Assembly (NCBI RefSeq): GCF_008634025.1
Contig: NZ_PDCM01000002.1
Location: 3,745,001 to 3,809,000, forward strand
Length of the DNA: 64,000 nt
Direction of reading: 5' to 3'
Source of the DNA: Streptomyces albofaciens JCM 4342
GTDB lineage: Bacteria; Actinomycetota; Actinomycetes; Streptomycetales; Streptomycetaceae
Positions 60,968 to 64,000 of the stretch are shown here, in pieces. The position numbers were made by a program, and so were the translations under genes. Below the pieces are notes generated by a model. The model saw only the letters and a program-made list of their open reading frames with translations, did not search any database and was not told where the DNA came from. Position 1 is the stretch's first letter. Every line of letters begins with the position of its first letter.

Positions 60968-62101
60968 TCAGTTCACCACCCCCGCCCCCTCCCGATCGCT
61001 GCCGTTCAGCCACCGTCCGCCGGCATCCGTGCAGGTCACGACATCCCCGATCCGCACGCCGAACCGTCCCGGAAGGTAGATCCCCGGCTCGATCGAGAAG
61101 CACATTCCGGGAACGAGGGGCAGCTGCTCGCCCTCCACGAGGTACGGCGGTTCGTGCGGGACGCAACCGATTCCCCGGCCCGTACGGTGGGTGAAGTACT
61201 CCCCGTACCCCGCCGCCTTGATCACCCTCCGGGCCGCCCGGTCGATCTCCTGGCAGGCCGCACCCGGCCGTACCGCCTCGAAGGCCGCCTGCTGCGCCTC
61301 CCGTACGACCTCGTACACCTTGCGCTCCTCCGCGGACGGCGGCGCCCCCACGCGTACGGTCCGGCCGGTGCTCGAACAGTAGCCGTCCTTCAGGCCGGCG
61401 AAGTCGAGCACGACCATGTCACCGTCTTCGATCACCCGATCGCCCGCCTCGTGCTGCGGATCGGCACCGTTGGGGCCGGACCCCACGACCGTGAAGGCGA
61501 CCACCTCGTGTCCGTTCCCGGTGAGCAACCGCGCGACTTCGGCGGCCACTTCACGTTCGCGCCGCCCGGCGAACCGCAGGCCGAGGGCCGCCTCGTACGT
61601 GGCATCAGAGGCCGCCGCCGCGGCCGCCAGCAGCGCCACTTCGTGCGCGTCCTTGACGGCGCGCAGCATCGGCAGGGCTTCCGTCACCGCGAGATACGAG
61701 GTCCCCGGCGCGGCGCGCTGCAAGGCCAGCAGATCGCGTGCCCATGTCATGTCCGAGATCGCGTAACGCCCATCCGGAACCAGCCAGTTCACCAGTAGGG
61801 CATACGGGTCTGCCGCACCCGGCGCCCAAGCGGTCAGCTCCAGCGCATCCGCGCCAGGAGCCTGCTCCGCGACGGTCTTCTCGTCCGCGGGCACCAGCAG
61901 CCGCGGCCGCCGCTCCGCGGGCCCCGAGCTGATGACCAGCGCGGTGACCAGCCCCCTGACGTGCGCAGGGAGGTACCCGCACAGCCACACCATCAAGGGC
62001 CCAGGCGTCACGATCAGCCCGGCCAGCCCGGCGTCCTCCGCGGCCCGGGCCGCCCGCATCATCCGCCGCTCGTGATCCACACGCCCCGTCGAAGTCACCA
62101 T
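60968..62101 (-). CDS. M24-family (Xaa-Pro peptidase-like) protein with degenerate metal site
   Basis: This protein has 377 aa. An N-terminal creatinase-like domain covers about residues 1-150, and a pita-bread domain about 155-370. Of the five M24 metal ligands, the first Asp (VVLDFAG) and one Glu (FSIEPGIYL) remain. The second Asp is Ser (GYCSSTGRT in place of SDxTRT), the His is Arg (TGRGIGCVPHEPP in place of GHGIG) and the last Glu is Gly (VRIGDVVT in place of RIED). It is therefore probably not a metallopeptidase, and may bind peptide or another partner instead. Confidence 0.85.
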   Translation of the reverse strand: MVTSTGRVDHERRMMRAARAAEDAGLAGLIVTPGPLMVWLCGYLPAHVRGLVTALVISSGPAERRPRLLVPADEKTVAEQAPGADALELTAWAPGAADPYALLVNWLVPDGRYAISDMTWARDLLALQRAAPGTSYLAVTEALPMLRAVKDAHEVALLAAAAAASDATYEAALGLRFAGRREREVAAEVARLLTGNGHEVVAFTVVGSGPNGADPQHEAGDRVIEDGDMVVLDFAGLKDGYCSSTGRTVRVGAPPSAEERKVYEVVREAQQAAFEAVRPGAACQEIDRAARRVIKAAGYGEYFTHRTGRGIGCVPHEPPYLVEGEQLPLVPGMCFSIEPGIYLPGRFGVRIGDVVTCTDAGGRWLNGSDREGAGVVN

Positions 62102-62245
62102 GCCGGTGAACCTACGCCGTCGCGCGTCCGGCGCACCCGATGAAACACGTCACCGATGAGGCCCTGACCGGACCGGGCACGGAATGTCGGGCCCGGCCAC
62201 GTGCGATCTTCCTAACGTGGTGAGCGCAAACAAAGGGAGGCCGGA

Positions 62246-63286
62246 GTGCTGGAGCGGCTGAACGAGGCCCTGGAACACATCGAGAACCACCTCGTCGAGA
62301 CCGACCCCGACCAGCGGATCGAGGTGAGCGAGCTGGCGCGGATCGCGATGACGTCGGAATACCACTTCCGCCGGATGTTCTCCGCGCTGGCGGGGGTCTC
62401 GCTGTCGGAATACATCCGGCGCCGGCGGCTCACCGTCGCGGGTGCCGAGGTGCTCGCCGGCGAACGGACGCTGCTGGAGATCGCGGTGCGGTACGGCTAC
62501 GGCTCGGGCGAAGCGTTCGCCCGCGCGTTCCGGGCCGTACACGGTGTCGGACCGGGTGAGGCCCGGCGGACCGGCGCCGCACTGCGCTCCCAGCCCCGGA
62601 TGTCCTTCCGTCTCATCATCGAGGGGAGCAGCAGCATGCGGTACCGGGTCGTGGAGAAGGAACAGTTTTACGTCATCGGCAAGAAGGCCCGCGTTCCGCT
62701 CGTCCACCAGGGCGTGAACCCGGCGATCGCGGACTTCATCCGCAGCATCGGCCAGGAGACCCTGGACCGGATCACAGCACTGTCCGACCAGCAGCCGGAG
62801 GGACTCGTCGCGGTCTGCGACGACCTCGACCCGAGCCGGGCGGAGGGTACCGAACTCGACTACTACCACGGCGTGGTGAGCCGGTCACCCGCTCCGGACG
62901 ACACGGATGATCCGGGTGCCACGGGTGGCCCAGGTGCCACGGGTGGCCCGGGTGGCCCGGGTGCCCCGGATGCCACGGACGACCCGGATGCCACGGACGA
63001 CCCGCACGGCCTGGGCGACTCGGGCGCCCTAGATGCCCTGGACACCCTGGTCGTCCCGCCCGGCACCTGGGCAGTATTCGAGAACTCCGGCCCGTTCCCG
63101 GAGGCACTGCAGTTCCTCTGGCGCGACGTGTTCACCCAGTGGTTCCCGTCCAACCCGTATCAGAGCCGGCCGGGACCGGAGATCCTGCGCACTCGGCTGT
63201 CAGAGGACGCGTCGGGTACATCGCGGGCGGAGGCGGAGCTGTGGATTCCGGTGGAGAGGGTGAGAGAAACCGGAAGCGGAGCGTAA
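62246..63286 (+). CDS. AraC-family regulator with GyrI-like effector-binding domain
   Basis: A regulator of 346 aa. The AraC double helix-turn-helix is at residues 1-110 (VSELARIAMTSEYHFRRMFSALAGVSLSEYIRRRRLTVAG; LEIAVRYGYGSGEAFARAFRAVHGVGPGEARR). An effector-binding GyrI-like domain follows from about 125 (MRYRVVEKEQFYVIGKKARVP). An Asp/Pro/Gly/Thr-rich insert interrupts it at about 215-262, and it resumes at VVPPGTWAVFENSGPFPEALQFLWRDVFTQWFPSN. The GTG at 62246 has an AAAGGGAGG ribosome site. It may sense a hydrophobic drug, as related proteins do. Confidence 0.9.
   Translation: MLERLNEALEHIENHLVETDPDQRIEVSELARIAMTSEYHFRRMFSALAGVSLSEYIRRRRLTVAGAEVLAGERTLLEIAVRYGYGSGEAFARAFRAVHGVGPGEARRTGAALRSQPRMSFRLIIEGSSSMRYRVVEKEQFYVIGKKARVPLVHQGVNPAIADFIRSIGQETLDRITALSDQQPEGLVAVCDDLDPSRAEGTELDYYHGVVSRSPAPDDTDDPGATGGPGATGGPGGPGAPDATDDPDATDDPHGLGDSGALDALDTLVVPPGTWAVFENSGPFPEALQFLWRDVFTQWFPSNPYQSRPGPEILRTRLSEDASGTSRAEAELWIPVERVRETGSGA
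62900..63040 (+). repeat. In-frame Gly/Asp/Pro repeat inside the AraC-family gene
   Basis: Degenerate 9- and 18-bp repeats (GATGCCACGGACGACCCG, GGTGGCCCGGGT) encode the low-complexity insert without breaking the frame. Confidence 0.75.
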
Positions 63287-63289
63287 GAC

Positions 63290-63400
63290 CAATCCCTAAG
63301 CCGGAGCGCGAGCCCCAAGCCCGGGCCCCAAGCCGGAGTGCGAGCCCCGAGCCGGCACGCGAGCCCCAAGCCCGAGGGCGAGCCCCCCGTTACCCAGCCC
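63290..63400. repeat. GCGAGCCCCAAGCC tandem repeats
   Basis: About six degenerate copies of GCGAGCCCCAAGCCCGG lie between the AraC-family gene and the convergent NTF2-like gene. Confidence 0.75.
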
Positions 63401-63412
63401 CCGGCTATCCAG

Positions 63413-63850
63413 CTACCCGGCCTCCCCCTGCCCGGCCGACCGCAAACGCTCATAACAATCATAGTTACGCTGAGCGATGATCCGGCCATCACGGAACTCC
63501 AGAAAAACCGCGATACGCGCACGCAGTACATGCCCGGAGGGCAGGTCCCCCAACGCCACCGCCAACGTCCCGGCCCAGTCCACCTCAAGGGCCACCTGAT
63601 CACCCACCGCGACAGCGTTGAGCACGTCAAACCTCTGACACCGCAACACACCACGCCCACGCTCGGCCGCCTCAAGAATGGCAGGCAGATCCCGCACCGC
63701 CCCGCCGGGGATGAGGACGTTGGGGTACTCACGCTGCACAACGTCCTCATGAAAGAACCCGGCCAGTTCCTCCCCGACAGCGCCACGAGCAACAGCCTGG
63801 TGATAACGAACCGCCGTCTCCACAAGTGGATGTCGCTGCAGACCAGCCAT
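63413..63850 (-). CDS. NTF2/SnoaL-like fold protein
   Basis: A predicted 145-aa protein of the NTF2-like superfamily. Features are an N-terminal helix (HPLVETAVRYHQAVARGAVGEELAGFFHEDVVQREYPN), a central strand region (VGDQVALEVDWAGTLA) and the typical C-terminal AVFLEFRDGRIIAQRNYDCYERL. Members are often polyketide cyclases or ligand-binding proteins, so no specific reaction can be assigned. The ATG at 63850 was chosen, because the longer frame to 63982 lacks the fold. The 63851-64000 stretch shows nothing else. Confidence 0.8.
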   Translation of the reverse strand: MAGLQRHPLVETAVRYHQAVARGAVGEELAGFFHEDVVQREYPNVLIPGGAVRDLPAILEAAERGRGVLRCQRFDVLNAVAVGDQVALEVDWAGTLAVALGDLPSGHVLRARIAVFLEFRDGRIIAQRNYDCYERLRSAGQGEAG

Positions 63851-64000
63851 ACGCACCAGCCTAGGCCGAACCCCCACCACCAAGACCACACTTCCTCGTC
63901 CCACCTCACCCCGCCCGGTCCCCGCACCCTCCCGAACAGCGAAAACACCCCTCGCAGTCACCCGCCTGGCCAGCGACGACACCCGATGTTCCTGCCGGTG

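Overview
The window is chromosomal DNA from a high-GC actinomycete, almost certainly a Streptomyces. Codon third positions are overwhelmingly G/C, GTG starts and 1- to 4-nt stop/start overlaps are common, and the gene order from about 0.2 to 52 kb matches what I remember of the Streptomyces core chromosome (futalosine menaquinone genes at one end; groEL2, cold-shock protein, thrC-like, otsA, nagKA, cdgB and terD-like genes at the other). No tRNA, rRNA, CRISPR array, complete insertion sequence or biosynthetic gene cluster is visible.

Layout. 0-3.3 kb: menaquinone genes mqnB-mqnD, a cold-shock-domain protein and a HAD phosphatase. 3.4-7.7 kb: a translationally coupled siderophore-type iron ABC transporter (two permeases, ATPase, lipoprotein). 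7.9-15.2 kb: an XPB-type helicase and a large companion protein, with a membrane protein, a TetR regulator and a Uma2 nuclease-like gene. 15.3-21.2 kb: a GT87 membrane mannosyltransferase, a HelD-like helicase, CutC and an HD phosphohydrolase. 21.2-24.7 kb: CtaG-like and DUF2243 membrane proteins, an MFS exporter and two small proteins. 24.8-28.4 kb: an RpiR-murQ-PTS locus for N-acetylmuramic acid. 28.4-32.6 kb: an epoxide-hydrolase-like protein divergent from a CGNR regulator, an AGCS symporter and an SDR. 32.8-37.4 kb: groEL with two CIRCE elements, a cold-shock protein, and a thrC-like/sulfur-carrier operon under a SAM-I riboswitch. 37.5-41.3 kb: glucosyl-3-phosphoglycerate synthase and trehalose-6-phosphate synthase and phosphatase. 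41.4-46.5 kb: a sugar-binding lipoprotein, nagK-nagA and a PfkB kinase. 46.6-52.7 kb: a CBM-like lectin, the diguanylate cyclase CdgB, a flavin reductase, ArfB, TerD and a Phd-like protein. 52.9-64 kb: accessory genes including an erythromycin-esterase-like secreted protein, an SGNH hydrolase, a pentapeptide-repeat protein, an FAD oxidoreductase, a quinone oxidoreductase, a degenerate M24 peptidase, an AraC/GyrI-like regulator and an NTF2-like protein.

How the parts fit. Amino-sugar use is a recurring theme: MurNAc uptake and etherase, GlcNAc kinase and deacetylase, and DasR-type (dre) operators before nagK and before cutC. The most interesting unit is the SAM-riboswitch-controlled operon of a threonine-synthase-like PLP enzyme and a MoaD/CysO-like carrier ending in Gly-Gly-Cys. 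It looks like a thiocarboxylate-dependent homocysteine route from O-phosphohomoserine rather than a threonine operon. Other good leads are a SoxR-type promoter before a quinone oxidoreductase, twin operators for a CGNR regulator and for an RpiR regulator, a CRP-like palindrome before cdgB, an M24 protein that has lost most of its metal ligands, and an unusual density of short tandem repeats in and between genes.
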